A stretch of 64,000 nt of DNA, taken from Lachnospiraceae bacterium. Its GTDB lineage: Bacteria; Bacillota; Clostridia; Lachnospirales; Lachnospiraceae. A program made the position numbers and the translations under genes. Below the pieces are notes generated by a model that did not search any database, was not told the origin of the DNA, and worked only from the letters and a program-made list of their open reading frames with translations. Location of the stretch: positions 107,646 to 171,645 of the forward strand of contig JAKSRR010000001.1 in NCBI GenBank assembly GCA_024403455.1, written 5' to 3'. Of the stretch, positions 1 through 9,966 are shown one piece after another; the stretch's first letter is position 1; the number at the start of each line of letters is the position of its first letter.

Positions 1-13
1 GCCATACATAGCA

Positions 14-1825
14 TCATAGTGGGTTAGAAACAGTATTTTCATGTGTTGTTTCTAGTACCTCCCGGAGTACTTCCTCTTTATCACGAAGGGTTGCCTTTCC
101 ATCCTTAATCTCGTAGATTCTGTCACAGTTCCGAATGGTTGTCAGTCTGTGGGCAACAATAATTAAGGTCTTACTTCCATGTAGGGAATCAATGGATTCC
201 ATTACCGCATTCTCTGTCTCTGTATCTAATGCGCTAGTTGCTTCATCTAAAACTAGAATCTCTGGATTATTATAAAGCGCTCTGGCAATAGCAATTCTCT
301 GACGCTGACCACCGGAAAGTCTAACGCCTTGCTCTCCTACCATTGTATCAAGGCCCTCAGGTAACGACTTTATAAAATCATCTAACTGTGCTTCTCTTAA
401 TGCTCGCCAAATCTTTTCTTCATCCAGTTCTTCCGCAGGTAAGCCAAATGCTATGTTCCCACGAATGGTATCATCCACCAAGAATACTGTCTGAGGCACA
501 TGGCCAATCACTTTTGCCCAGCCTGGAAGATTCTCATACACATCCTGTCCATCTAACAGAATGCGTCCTGCTTGGGGCTCCAGTAGTCCCAAAATTACAT
601 CCGCAAGCGTTGTCTTTCCTGCGCCGGAAGGCCCAATTAAAGCAATGGACTCCCCTTTCTTTAATTCCATGGAAAGATTCTCAAATACAGGATGCTCTCC
701 TGCAGGATACTGGTACGTTACCTGTTCAACTTTTAAGTCTTTTGTGAACGCTAACGCCTCCGAAGACTGCTTATCGCAAACATTCTGATAATGTTTCTCT
801 CCTTCAATGGACTGCACCATTTCATACATGGAATTCAGTCTGGGACGATTATAAACGATACTATTCATATCCGTGTTTAATCTTCCTACAGAGGGAAACA
901 GCCGGAAAGCCGCCACTGCCACCACTGCAAGTTTTGTCGCAAAAGCAGCCATATCATCAACCATATGTAATCTGAATACAACCACCCCAATCAAACTGCA
1001 AAGACATACCATCTCATACAAGTATTTAGGAATAGCATCTGTGAAATTACTCTTCTTTAGGTTGGTTGCATTTTCTGAACAATATTTCGAAAAGTCCCTT
1101 GTGAAATATTCCTGGCGATTCATCACCATAATATCCTTAATTCCGTTAAAGGACTGGGTCAGATGCTGTAGCTGCTTTCCTTCTACACGCTGCCCAATTT
1201 TTCCGTAACGTTTCATTTTATTTTTTAAAACGGTAAAGACAACGAAAATACTAATTCCAAGAAGTCCCACCAAACATAATGCCATCAAAGGATCTAGCAC
1301 AACAATATAAATACCTATAGCAATACAAGGGAGCACTTCGGCAATCACTCGAAAGATATGATATAAAACATTAAATACACCAATTACGTCCTGGTTGATA
1401 CTACGAATCAAAATGGAGGAATTGGTATTTAAATGGAATGGATAAGGGCTGCGAATACATACGTTATATACACGAATAGAAAGATCCCTCTGTACCACGG
1501 AAGAATACCAGTTCTGCAAGTAGGATGAATAAATCAGAAACAGATTCTTAAAGACATAAATCAGCACGATAGCCACACCCATGATAGTAACTAAGGAGAT
1601 ATTGGACTTTGGATGGAAAATATTCACCACAATATCATAGTACCATTTCCCCTCTAATTCCTCGGGGGTCATAATAGCTTCGATAAAGGGAAGCACCGCT
1701 GTAACGCCAAGGAGTTCTAGTAATGAGCCTAATAGTGCAACAAAAGCAACTACAAAATACAACCGCTTCTGCTTATCACTAATAAGGTAACTCAATTTTT
1801 TTATAATATCTTTAAAGGCTCCCAT
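14..1825 (-). CDS. ABC transporter, fused permease/ATPase (PglK-like glycan flippase)
   Basis: This is a 603-residue half-transporter of the ABC exporter type. The N-terminal part (about residues 1-320) is hydrophobic, with several membrane segments beginning near residue 22. The C-terminal part is a complete ATPase: Walker A GPSGAGKTT near residue 400, signature LSGGQRQR near 505 and Walker B LVLDEATSALD near 525. Exporters of this shape move lipid-linked oligosaccharides, lipids or peptides across the membrane as dimers. The five glycosyltransferase genes that follow it on the same strand make a lipid-linked glycan flippase (PglK/MsbA-like) the best guess, but the substrate is inferred from context only. 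The next gene upstream lies 3 bases away, so the genes are co-transcribed. The protein is complete. Confidence 0.85.
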   Translation of the reverse strand: MGAFKDIIKKLSYLISDKQKRLYFVVAFVALLGSLLELLGVTAVLPFIEAIMTPEELEGKWYYDIVVNIFHPKSNISLVTIMGVAIVLIYVFKNLFLIYSSYLQNWYSSVVQRDLSIRVYNVCIRSPYPFHLNTNSSILIRSINQDVIGVFNVLYHIFRVIAEVLPCIAIGIYIVVLDPLMALCLVGLLGISIFVVFTVLKNKMKRYGKIGQRVEGKQLQHLTQSFNGIKDIMVMNRQEYFTRDFSKYCSENATNLKKSNFTDAIPKYLYEMVCLCSLIGVVVFRLHMVDDMAAFATKLAVVAVAAFRLFPSVGRLNTDMNSIVYNRPRLNSMYEMVQSIEGEKHYQNVCDKQSSEALAFTKDLKVEQVTYQYPAGEHPVFENLSMELKKGESIALIGPSGAGKTTLADVILGLLEPQAGRILLDGQDVYENLPGWAKVIGHVPQTVFLVDDTIRGNIAFGLPAEELDEEKIWRALREAQLDDFIKSLPEGLDTMVGEQGVRLSGGQRQRIAIARALYNNPEILVLDEATSALDTETENAVMESIDSLHGSKTLIIVAHRLTTIRNCDRIYEIKDGKATLRDKEEVLREVLETTHENTVSNPL

Positions 1826-1828
1826 GAA

Positions 1829-2782
1829 CTACTTGTTTTCCATTTCCTGTAATTTCTTCTGATACTCCTGATGCAGCTGTCCTAATTTCCACTCAAAATC
1901 GCGACGATTTTTAGTAACCATATCAGATAGAATCATTCCTGAGAAGAAGGCCTGCAACGCACCTAACTCTACACATCCACTCACCACCAGAGTGGGAATG
2001 TTCTCTACCAAATGAGTGTTTAGAAATTTTGCAAAGACAAAAATGAACATCGCTAGTGCCGCTACCGTCATAAACGCTGCAATGATAGAGAAGAACGAAA
2101 AGGGCTTATAATTTTTGTATAATTTAAGCATTGTTCCAATAACACGCATACCATCTGAATACGTATTTAATTTGGAATCGCTTCCCTCTGGGCGGTCACG
2201 GTATTGTACTTGCACATTTTCTATACGCATCCTGTTAAATACAGCATGAATGGTCATTTCCGTTTCGATTTCAAAACCTTTAGACAGTACAGGATAGCTT
2301 TTTACAAATCCATAAGATAATGCCCTGTAGCCAGTCAGGATATCTTTAATGTTACAGCCAAATAAACGGTTAATCGTTTTTCTAACCATGGTATTACCGG
2401 CATTATGGAATTTTCTTTTATTTTCTGTAAAGTACGTGGAGGAAAGACGATCTCCAATGACCATATCCGCATCTTCCTTTAGTACTTTATCCGCCATCTC
2501 CCTAGCATGCTCCATCGGGTAGGTATCATCTCCATCAACCATGATATAACACATGGAATCAATCTCACGAAACATTCTTCGAAGCACGTTGCCCTTTCCC
2601 TGCTCCCGTTCAAAGCGGACAACAGCTCCCGCCTCCCTGGCAAGTTCCGGCGTACCATCGGTGGAGTTATTATCATACACATAAATTACTGCCTCCGGCA
2701 GGGCTGCCTTGGCATCTTTCACTACTTTTGCAATTGTCTGGGCCTCATTATAGCAAGGAATGAGGACAGCGATTTTATCCAT
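1829..2782 (-). CDS. Glycosyltransferase family 2, membrane-anchored
   Basis: A 317-residue family 2 (GT-A fold) glycosyltransferase. The start reads AVLIPCYNEAQTI, typical of polyprenyl-phosphate sugar transferases, and VDGDDTYP near residue 80 is the metal/nucleotide-sugar DxD motif. Two hydrophobic segments near residues 235-257 and 272-292 anchor it in the membrane. The layout matches DPM1/GtrB-like enzymes that transfer a sugar to undecaprenyl phosphate, but donor and acceptor cannot be read from sequence. The C-terminus (about 295-317) is charged and probably helical. It sits between the ABC flippase and another GT2 of similar layout, consistent with one surface-glycan pathway. Confidence 0.85.
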   Translation of the reverse strand: MDKIAVLIPCYNEAQTIAKVVKDAKAALPEAVIYVYDNNSTDGTPELAREAGAVVRFEREQGKGNVLRRMFREIDSMCYIMVDGDDTYPMEHAREMADKVLKEDADMVIGDRLSSTYFTENKRKFHNAGNTMVRKTINRLFGCNIKDILTGYRALSYGFVKSYPVLSKGFEIETEMTIHAVFNRMRIENVQVQYRDRPEGSDSKLNTYSDGMRVIGTMLKLYKNYKPFSFFSIIAAFMTVAALAMFIFVFAKFLNTHLVENIPTLVVSGCVELGALQAFFSGMILSDMVTKNRRDFEWKLGQLHQEYQKKLQEMENK

Positions 2783-2803
2783 TCTCTTTTTACCTAAACT
2801 GTC

Positions 2804-3850
2804 TTATGCATTCTTCTCTTCGTTTGTTGATGCCTTCTCTAAATCTGGCCTAGCATTCTGATTTGTATCCACAATCGTGGTTGCTGCCTCCTGCCAAACT
2901 GTAGCATCCGTCTTGTCATAGAGAAGTTTTCGAACATGATACTGGGTGTCTTCCATAATCTTTCGGTTGGCTGACAAAACATCTGCTAGCATTCCAATAA
3001 CAAACGTCATGAATCCGATAATTAATAGTGTACAAGCTAAAATCAATGACTGGATGTGACCTTCCGTTCGTCCATTGAAATAATATATCAGGAAGCGAAT
3101 ACCAATTCCCAGTCCCACAAGGAAAGGAATCAAACCGACAACACCCATGACAAACATGGACTTGTACATGAGTAGTGCCCGCAGAATTGTCACCATAGAC
3201 TTCTTCACATAAGAACGCATACTGTGGAACAGTCTAGACTTACGAAGTTCTGGATTGGTACGAATGGGCACTGACATGATAGCCATTTTATTTCGACCTG
3301 CCTGCACAATCGTTTCCAGCGTATAGGTATATTCGTTAATAACATTCATATGCATGGCTGCTTCTCTGGAAAATGCTCGGAAACCAGAGGGGGCATCGGG
3401 AATATTCGTCTTAGAAGCTTTTCTCACAACCCAGCTTCCAAAATGCTGCAATTTCTTTTTTAGCCATGAAAAATGCTCTGTCTGGTCAATAGGGCGTTCT
3501 CCAATGACAATATCTGCTTTGCCTTCAATGATCGGACGCACAATGGTCTCAATATCTTCACCGCAGTATTGGTTATCAGCATCTGTATTTACAATAATGT
3601 CTGCACCATAGGAAAGACAGGCTTCTAAACCGGCCATAAAACCTTTTGCCAGACCTTTATTGCGAGAGAAGCTTACCACATGGTGTACCCCCCAGTTCAC
3701 AGCCACTTCTACTGTCTTGTCTGTAGAGCCGTCATTGATAATTAAATACTCAATCTCGTCAATACCATCAATATGTTTTGGCAAATCATTTAATGCAATT
3801 TCCAAGGTCTCTGCTTCGTTATAGCAGGGAATCTGAATAATCAGTTTCAT
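2804..3850 (-). CDS. Glycosyltransferase family 2, membrane-anchored
   Basis: A 348-residue GT2 enzyme. IIQIPCYNEAETL opens the nucleotide-binding fold, INDGSTD follows near residue 39, and NTDADNQ near residue 90 is the DxD motif. Two hydrophobic segments near 232-255 and 268-290 form a membrane anchor, followed by a hydrophilic tail of about 50 residues. The layout resembles dolichyl/undecaprenyl-phosphate glucosyl- or mannosyltransferases. It is related in plan to the preceding GT2 but different enough to have a separate substrate. It is 21 bases upstream of that gene and 24 bases downstream of a GT4 gene on the same strand, so they are probably one operon. Confidence 0.84.
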   Translation of the reverse strand: MKLIIQIPCYNEAETLEIALNDLPKHIDGIDEIEYLIINDGSTDKTVEVAVNWGVHHVVSFSRNKGLAKGFMAGLEACLSYGADIIVNTDADNQYCGEDIETIVRPIIEGKADIVIGERPIDQTEHFSWLKKKLQHFGSWVVRKASKTNIPDAPSGFRAFSREAAMHMNVINEYTYTLETIVQAGRNKMAIMSVPIRTNPELRKSRLFHSMRSYVKKSMVTILRALLMYKSMFVMGVVGLIPFLVGLGIGIRFLIYYFNGRTEGHIQSLILACTLLIIGFMTFVIGMLADVLSANRKIMEDTQYHVRKLLYDKTDATVWQEAATTIVDTNQNARPDLEKASTNEEKNA

Positions 3851-3874
3851 AAAGAAATCTTTCTCCTTGCATTT

Positions 3875-5059
3875 CTATTTCATCAGTTGGTCATAAATAC
3901 CAATAATACCCTTTATGGTTTCCTCACTGGTAAATCGCTTTTCTGGAATTCTGGTAAACGCAGATTCCCCTTTTTGAATTACCTCTAACAGTTTATTCTT
4001 TAAGTCCATCGCGTCACCATTCGTAAAGGAAAGACACTGTCCATATACTACTTCAGGAAGCGCTCCACCATCCGAGTGCACTAGTGGTCTGCCCAGAAGG
4101 CAAGCTTCTAATGCGGAGAATCCAAATCCTTCCGTGAGTGATGGAACAACCACGGTATTCGCCTGCATAATTGCTGCTGCCAGTTTCGACCGGTCTAGGG
4201 ATGGCCTAATTAACACACGATCTGATAGCCCAGCTTTCTGAATCTGCTCTTCAAAAATCTTTCGAAGATCTGCAGGCTCTTTTCCCAGAATAAAGCAGAA
4301 CTTAATATTTTCTGGTAGCGAATTCTCTTTCATCAAAGAAATTAGCGCATCTCGGTATACATCAATTCCCTTGGTTTTTCCAGGTCTTCCATAGTATAGA
4401 AAAATATTGCTATCCTTTTTAATACCAAAATACTCTCTTACATCAAAATCCGGATCCGCTTCCGATGCATCGAATTCATTACAGTTATATACCCGAACAA
4501 CATTTTTTCGTTTCGTATAACGTTCGGTGTCTCGCTTACTGGCATCGGATACTGCATGGTATACCGAAAATTTTTTCTTCACCGTAACCTGCTCCACCAT
4601 CCAGAAAATAAGAGCTCTTATGAAGGTATCTGCCTTGAACCACATTGGTCCTCGCACTTCATGAATCGTAATCACCGAAGGCTTCTTATACTTTCTCGCC
4701 AGTTTGCTGACGATGGGCGTAGTGGTATAGGTGGACGTATGCGCAATATCACACCATGCAATGTGAGGTTCAATATCTCTTCGCTTTGGAAAAGGATGTC
4801 CAAACGCACTCTTCCAAGGGCAATACCAAATCTTAATGCCTTCGATTTCTTTATAGCCACTATGCTCTTCATCTACCATTTCAGCTACCACATGAACATC
4901 ATGGCCCTCTTTTACTAAACCTTTTGCAATCTCATAAAAGAGTTTCTCTCCACCTCCCACATAAGGATGGAAATGTGGCAGAATCATGGCAATTCTATAC
5001 TTTCCTTCCGGAAGAGGCTGTCTATCATCATTAATATCTTTTAATAACTTCGTGCACAA
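3875..5059 (-). CDS. Glycosyltransferase family 4
   Basis: A 394-residue retaining GT-B glycosyltransferase. The N-terminal half has the acceptor-side signature IAMILPHFHPYVGGGEKLFYE (residues about 23-43). The C-terminal half has the GT4 donor-site motif EGFGFSALEACLLGRP near residue 312, with the E-x7-E spacing. No membrane segment is evident, so it is probably a cytoplasmic or peripheral enzyme adding a hexose to a lipid-linked glycan. The start used here is a TTG preceded by AAAGGA at a suitable distance. A later start would still keep the catalytic core. It lies in a continuous run of glycan genes. Confidence 0.85.
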   Translation of the reverse strand: MCTKLLKDINDDRQPLPEGKYRIAMILPHFHPYVGGGEKLFYEIAKGLVKEGHDVHVVAEMVDEEHSGYKEIEGIKIWYCPWKSAFGHPFPKRRDIEPHIAWCDIAHTSTYTTTPIVSKLARKYKKPSVITIHEVRGPMWFKADTFIRALIFWMVEQVTVKKKFSVYHAVSDASKRDTERYTKRKNVVRVYNCNEFDASEADPDFDVREYFGIKKDSNIFLYYGRPGKTKGIDVYRDALISLMKENSLPENIKFCFILGKEPADLRKIFEEQIQKAGLSDRVLIRPSLDRSKLAAAIMQANTVVVPSLTEGFGFSALEACLLGRPLVHSDGGALPEVVYGQCLSFTNGDAMDLKNKLLEVIQKGESAFTRIPEKRFTSEETIKGIIGIYDQLMK

Positions 5060-5084
5060 TTTATTAATTCCTTTGCAGGGCTTT

Positions 5085-6155
5085 TTATTGTATATTCTTA
5101 AAGATTTTTATCAGATTTTCCTGTAACCCATTCTGGCTATATACTGTTTCACGCAGTCTTCGAAGCCCCTCATAATACTTTTCCGTATCTCCCACAAAGT
5201 CTTCTTTGGTAAGATTCGAAAAATCTTTAAATGTAATTCCTTCTACCCCGTTTTCCCGAAGCACTGTCTCGTAGCCTACCGGAATTGTTCCAACAAAAAC
5301 GGCTTCCTGCAGTACACCGCTGGTCTGGGTTGCATACTTTTTCGGTGCGTAGGGAAGAAGCACAAATGCACTTTCACCAAGTAGCGTAAGATACTCTTCT
5401 TCTGTTAGGTAAGCATCCCGGAAAGTAATATTCTCCCCCGCCATCTCCTGTAGCCGTCCCAATCGTTCCTTATCATGGAATCTGCCTGCTAAAGTGAGCG
5501 GAAGTCCTAACTTGGTAAATACTTCCACCGCCTGTTCCAATTCTTTTTCTTTCCCCATGGTTCCTAACACCACGGTTTGCCCATTCTTCTCCGTCTTTCT
5601 GTAAGGAGCATATTTTTTCTCCTCACATCCGTAATCTGGAAGAAACTGGAAAGGAACATTCTTAAAGGTTAACTGTGGGCCTGTTGCAATAATATAGGCC
5701 ATCTTCTTTTGGGCTTTTTCAAAAATCTTCTGTTTAATTTTAGCGGCAGTCCCGCCATGATAACCATCCAGAAACAGTGTGCATACCACTGGCTTCTTGG
5801 GCTTTTTGTGAAGCCATAGATACAGCATCAAGTAAAATTCCACATTGAAAAACCATAGGACATCGCCATCCGCATGCTTTAATGCACTCCGGATATTCTT
5901 AAACATTCCCAATTTCTCACGAATACGCAGAAAGACACTTTTACCGCCTTTCATAACAATCTGTCTAGGAAGAATTTTCGCCTGTCCCTGAAACTTTTTC
6001 CCAGCGGCTTTTAAAACCGCTTTAGGCGCAAATACTTCTATGTCCAGTTCTTTTTCCAGAAGAGCCTTATAGTCTCCTAGTACTTTGGGAGCATGACCAA
6101 CCGCCTGCCCTTCCTCGTCCACTCTTCCCTGGTATTCAATCATGGATATTTTCAT
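5085..6155 (-). CDS. Glycosyltransferase, GT-B fold (GT4-like)
   Basis: A 356-residue protein with GT-B architecture. The N-terminal acceptor domain contains a CTLFLDGYHGG segment near residue 130. The C-terminal domain has VLGTMGKEKELEQAVEVF near 197 and a donor-side loop TSGVLQEAVFVGTIPVGYE near 282, similar to GT4 and related enzymes. The family assignment is by fold pattern rather than a diagnostic motif. Its start overlaps the stop of the upstream GT2 gene by 4 bases (ATGA), so the two are translationally coupled. It belongs to the surface-glycan cluster, and the sugar is unknown. Confidence 0.72.
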   Translation of the reverse strand: MKISMIEYQGRVDEEGQAVGHAPKVLGDYKALLEKELDIEVFAPKAVLKAAGKKFQGQAKILPRQIVMKGGKSVFLRIREKLGMFKNIRSALKHADGDVLWFFNVEFYLMLYLWLHKKPKKPVVCTLFLDGYHGGTAAKIKQKIFEKAQKKMAYIIATGPQLTFKNVPFQFLPDYGCEEKKYAPYRKTEKNGQTVVLGTMGKEKELEQAVEVFTKLGLPLTLAGRFHDKERLGRLQEMAGENITFRDAYLTEEEYLTLLGESAFVLLPYAPKKYATQTSGVLQEAVFVGTIPVGYETVLRENGVEGITFKDFSNLTKEDFVGDTEKYYEGLRRLRETVYSQNGLQENLIKIFKNIQ

Positions 6156-7120
6156 AGCTTACTTTTTTCTTTTTTGTAATACACTTCTAAAAACTTGTGT
6201 AATGCCGGAATACTAAACTTTGCCAGTCTTGCCGCAAATCGATTCTTCTTTCTGGCTTTTTTGTCTTTCCTGACCACAGGGGCTGTCTTTTTTATATTTC
6301 TATAAATTCGTTCAACAAATTTTGCAGTCTCTTTCGTTCTCTTAGTTTCAGAAAGAATCTGACAACATGCGGAGAAATGTCTATGAGCCGCCGCTTTTAA
6401 AATCTGCGGTTCGTGTTCTTTAATGAAATGCACCATCTCAACAGAATGCTTGTAATAATGCTGGTTACGCTCGGATGCCGTCGAAAACACCGTATTGGTT
6501 GCTCTCTGCACATAAGCATAGTGTGCTGCATGTCCTTTAACCACCTTACCTGCCTGCAAGAACAGACGATAAATAGTTCCCATATCTTCTGCCTGCGTTC
6601 CCTCCGGAAAGGACACCTCTTCCCATAACGTTTTTCTTGAAATCATCCCCCAAGGGACACTAATAAAGCCATCCTGATAGAGGAGAGCCTCGCAGGCCTC
6701 CTTTCCTGTAAAGACAGTTGGCTCCTTCTCTGCATTCTCGCAGGGAGCTTCCTCTCCTGGAAGAGTCTTCTTATAATCACAAACGGCGATATCCGCATTT
6801 TCCTTTTCACACAATGCATTCAAAAAAGCCAAATAGGATGTGCTTACCAAATCGTCGCTGTCCACAAAGGCAATATACTCTCCCTTTGCCTGCCTTACTC
6901 CCCGGTTCCTAGCAGCTGCCGCTCCCTGATTCTCCTGATGAAAAACACGAATCTCAGGATTCTTCTCACAAAGCGCATCACAAAGTTCGCTGCTGCCATC
7001 GGTAGAACCATCATCCACCAAAAGGATTTCATACTCTTTATAAGTATTATTGCAAATACTGGTGATGGTATCTTCCAGTGTTTCCTTAGCATTGTAAACA
7101 GGAATAATTACAGAAATCAT
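6152..7120 (-). CDS. Glycosyltransferase family 2
   Basis: A 322-residue GT2 enzyme. SVIIPVYNAKETL at the N-terminus, LVDDGSTDGS near residue 35 and AFVDSDD near residue 88 are the standard nucleotide-sugar and metal motifs. Unlike the two GT2 enzymes nearer the ABC transporter it has no C-terminal membrane segments. The tail (about 280-322) is strongly basic, suggesting peripheral membrane association. Enzymes of this type elongate polysaccharide or teichoic acid repeats. It is the first gene of the glycan block, lying 9 bases after the trkH stop, so it may be read from the trk transcript. Confidence 0.84.
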   Translation of the reverse strand: MISVIIPVYNAKETLEDTITSICNNTYKEYEILLVDDGSTDGSSELCDALCEKNPEIRVFHQENQGAAAARNRGVRQAKGEYIAFVDSDDLVSTSYLAFLNALCEKENADIAVCDYKKTLPGEEAPCENAEKEPTVFTGKEACEALLYQDGFISVPWGMISRKTLWEEVSFPEGTQAEDMGTIYRLFLQAGKVVKGHAAHYAYVQRATNTVFSTASERNQHYYKHSVEMVHFIKEHEPQILKAAAHRHFSACCQILSETKRTKETAKFVERIYRNIKKTAPVVRKDKKARKKNRFAARLAKFSIPALHKFLEVYYKKEKSKL

Positions 7121-7129
7121 AATTTCACC

Positions 7130-8581
7130 TTAGGAATTCTTCTTCCACATTCTGGGGGCAAACAATACTAACAGGGGATATAGCTCCAAACGACCTGCCA
7201 GCATATCGAACATAAATACAAATTTAGAAAGCACACTAAAGGATGCATAGTTACCCGTTGGTCCGCAAATTTCCAAACCAGGTCCGATATTGTTTATAGT
7301 TGCCGTGACAGAAGTAAATGTTGTTGTAAAGCTAAATCCATCAATAGCAATGAGCAACATGGATACTATAAATAACACTGAGAAGGTACAGATGTACACA
7401 CTGACACCTCTTAAGGTATCTTTTTCCACCGGTTTCCCATCTAACGTGATGGTTTTTACACTGCGAGGATGAATAAAAGATCGTATCTCCTGACGAACCA
7501 TTTTAAATACTAGAACAATACGGGAAACTTTTATACCACCACCTGTAGATCCCGCACAGGCACCTAAAAACATATATGCCACCAGGATCGTCTTTGACAG
7601 AGTCGGCCACAAATCAAAGTCTTCCGTTGCAAAACCGGTAGTGGTCATTACCGTTGCTACAGAGAAGGAAGCATGTCTGATAGACTCAGAATAACTGCCC
7701 ATCATAGATAGTATATTTACGGAAATGACAACCGATGCCAGGATAAAAAGACCGATATACCATCTGACTTCTTCCATCTTAAATGCATTCTTTTTATTTC
7801 TTCCCTTGCCTAACAGCAGGAAGAAATAGAAGTTGAAGTTAACGCCAAACAGCACCATGAAAATGGTCACTATCCATTGAATGAGCGGTGAGTAGCTGGC
7901 CATAGAATCGCCCTTGATACCAAAACCTCCGGTGCCAGCTGTACCAACTGCCGTACAGATTGCATCGAATACTGGCATCTTGGCAATGATTAAAATAATC
8001 ATCATTAAGACCGTCAAGCCAAAATAAATCAGGTACAGAATCTTTGCCGTATCTCTTACCTTCGGAACCAACTTCCCCACAGAAGGACCTGGGCTTTCTG
8101 CACGCATAATGTGCATATTGTAGCCACCTACCATAGGGAGTACTGCTAACAGAAAAACAAAGACACCCATACCACCAATCCAGTGCGTAAAGGATCGCCA
8201 TAAAAGGCTGGCATGGCATAATGCCTCCACATCTGTCAAAATACTTGCTCCCGTTGTTGTAAAACCAGACACAGATTCAAAAAGTGCATCTACATAGAAC
8301 GGGATATCTCCGCAAAGCGTAAATGGCAATGCGGCAATCATACTCATTACAATCCAAGAAGATCCAACCATAAGCAGACCTTCTCTAGCAAAAAACTGAT
8401 GATTCTTAGGCTTTTTTCGTGTAATCAAAAAACCTATTAAGAGAGCAGACAAAGCTACAATCATATAATAAATTCCCTGCTGTTCCTGATATATCGCTGC
8501 ACAAATACAAGGAAGCGTCATGAAGCTTCCCGTTAAGAATACAACCCAGCCTAAAATGTAAATAATAATTCCATAATTCAT
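7130..8581 (-). CDS. trkH: Potassium uptake protein TrkH/KtrB family
   Basis: A 483-residue integral membrane K+ translocation subunit. The four selectivity-filter loops of the family are recognisable: SGFTTTGAS (near residue 105), GTAGTGGFG (near 218), VMTTTGFATED (near 313) and TINNIGPG (near 430). The conserved glycines are kept in all four. Length matches TrkH. The gene directly follows trkA on the same strand, giving a complete K+ uptake system gated by the cytosolic regulator. K+ uptake by this family is a known target of c-di-AMP control in Firmicutes, and a c-di-AMP phosphodiesterase gene (gdpP) lies elsewhere in this window. That link is inference. Confidence 0.93.
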   Translation of the reverse strand: MNYGIIIYILGWVVFLTGSFMTLPCICAAIYQEQQGIYYMIVALSALLIGFLITRKKPKNHQFFAREGLLMVGSSWIVMSMIAALPFTLCGDIPFYVDALFESVSGFTTTGASILTDVEALCHASLLWRSFTHWIGGMGVFVFLLAVLPMVGGYNMHIMRAESPGPSVGKLVPKVRDTAKILYLIYFGLTVLMMIILIIAKMPVFDAICTAVGTAGTGGFGIKGDSMASYSPLIQWIVTIFMVLFGVNFNFYFFLLLGKGRNKKNAFKMEEVRWYIGLFILASVVISVNILSMMGSYSESIRHASFSVATVMTTTGFATEDFDLWPTLSKTILVAYMFLGACAGSTGGGIKVSRIVLVFKMVRQEIRSFIHPRSVKTITLDGKPVEKDTLRGVSVYICTFSVLFIVSMLLIAIDGFSFTTTFTSVTATINNIGPGLEICGPTGNYASFSVLSKFVFMFDMLAGRLELYPLLVLFAPRMWKKNS

Positions 8582-8592
8582 ATCATATGCTC

Positions 8593-9966
8593 TTAGCCTT
8601 CTAGCACATCCTGAATATCAGAGAATCCACTGGTTGTTGTAATGATAACAACCGTATCTCCCTCGTGAATAACAGAACGACCATTGGGGATTTCAATCCT
8701 TCCTCTATGGTTTATGCAGGCAATTAATACATCTTTCTTGAGCTTTAACTCCATCAGCGGAATTCCTGCTACTGGAGAATTCTTTCGAATGGAAAACTCT
8801 AGTGTCTCCACTCTTCCATCCATGAGTCTGTATAATGTTTCAACGTTACTGCCAATACTATTGGACTTGGCACGTACATAACGAACAATATAATCCGCAG
8901 TAATACTCTTCGGATAAATAATCGATCCTGGATTAAATTCTTCAATAATGTCATCGAAAGAAATTCTGTTTACCTTGGTAATTACCTTCGCTTTGGATAC
9001 TCGTTTTGCAAACAGTGAGAGGAAAATATTCGTTTCATCTATACCAGTTAAGGATACAAAACCATCAACCGTTCGAATCCCTTCCTCAAAGAGAACATCT
9101 TGATTCGATGCATCGCCGCAAATAATGGCTGCTTCCGGCATACGATCAGAAAGTTCTTCACACTTCTCACGATTCCAGTCAACAATCTTTACAGTAATTC
9201 CACTCTTTAAAAGTTCCTCTGCGAGATAGATGGCAATGGTACCACCGCCAATAATCATGACGTTCTTTGCACCCTTTACAGCTAGTCCTACCTTATGAAA
9301 GAAATGTCTGGCTATCTCGGGGGTTGCAATCAAGGAAATTCTATCTCCGGGCATCAGCACAAAATTACCACGGGGAATTACAACCTCTTCCCCTCTCTCC
9401 ACAATACCAATCAATACTGGCATAGAATACTTCTTACCAATATCAATAAGACTGAGGCCATTCAGCGGAGAATTCTCCGGAATCTCCATCTTAACGAGTT
9501 CAACTTTTCCCTTCGCAAAAGTATCCACCTTGCTTGCAGAAGGGAAACGAATCAGTCTAGAAATCTCCATGGCTGCAGCGTACTCTGGATTAATCGTAGT
9601 TGCTAATCCAAGTTCTTCTTTGATATATGCAACTTCTTTGCTGTAAAGCGGATTACGAACACGCGCAATAGTCGCAAAGTCAGGGTTATTGGAACCGCCA
9701 ACTTTCTTTGCCACCAGACAGGCAAGCATATTCACTTCATCCGAGTCTGTGACCGCAATTAATAGATTCGCCTCTTCAATACCCGTTTCCTGTAAAAGTT
9801 CATAACTGGCACCATTTCCGACAACTCCCATAACATCATAGGTATTGGAAATATCAGAGACAACATCTGCATTACGATCCACAATCGTAATTTCATGCTT
9901 CTCTTTGCTCAGCTGATCCACCAAGCTGGAGCCCACTTTTCCACATCCAACAATTATGATCTTCAT
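8593..9966 (-). CDS. trkA: Trk system potassium uptake regulator TrkA
   Basis: A 457-residue cytosolic protein with two tandem RCK modules, each an RCK_N followed by an RCK_C subdomain. The first Rossmann fold starts IIIVGCGKVGSSL at residue 3. The second starts NVMIIGGGTIAIYL near residue 230 and is the looser match to GxGxxG. Each is followed by a C-terminal ligand-binding subdomain. It forms the nucleotide-sensing ring that gates TrkH, whose gene follows 11 bases later. Its start overlaps the stop of the NYN-LOTUS gene by 4 bases (ATGA), so the three genes form one operon with translational coupling at this junction. Confidence 0.93.
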   Translation of the reverse strand: MKIIIVGCGKVGSSLVDQLSKEKHEITIVDRNADVVSDISNTYDVMGVVGNGASYELLQETGIEEANLLIAVTDSDEVNMLACLVAKKVGGSNNPDFATIARVRNPLYSKEVAYIKEELGLATTINPEYAAAMEISRLIRFPSASKVDTFAKGKVELVKMEIPENSPLNGLSLIDIGKKYSMPVLIGIVERGEEVVIPRGNFVLMPGDRISLIATPEIARHFFHKVGLAVKGAKNVMIIGGGTIAIYLAEELLKSGITVKIVDWNREKCEELSDRMPEAAIICGDASNQDVLFEEGIRTVDGFVSLTGIDETNIFLSLFAKRVSKAKVITKVNRISFDDIIEEFNPGSIIYPKSITADYIVRYVRAKSNSIGSNVETLYRLMDGRVETLEFSIRKNSPVAGIPLMELKLKKDVLIACINHRGRIEIPNGRSVIHEGDTVVIITTTSGFSDIQDVLEG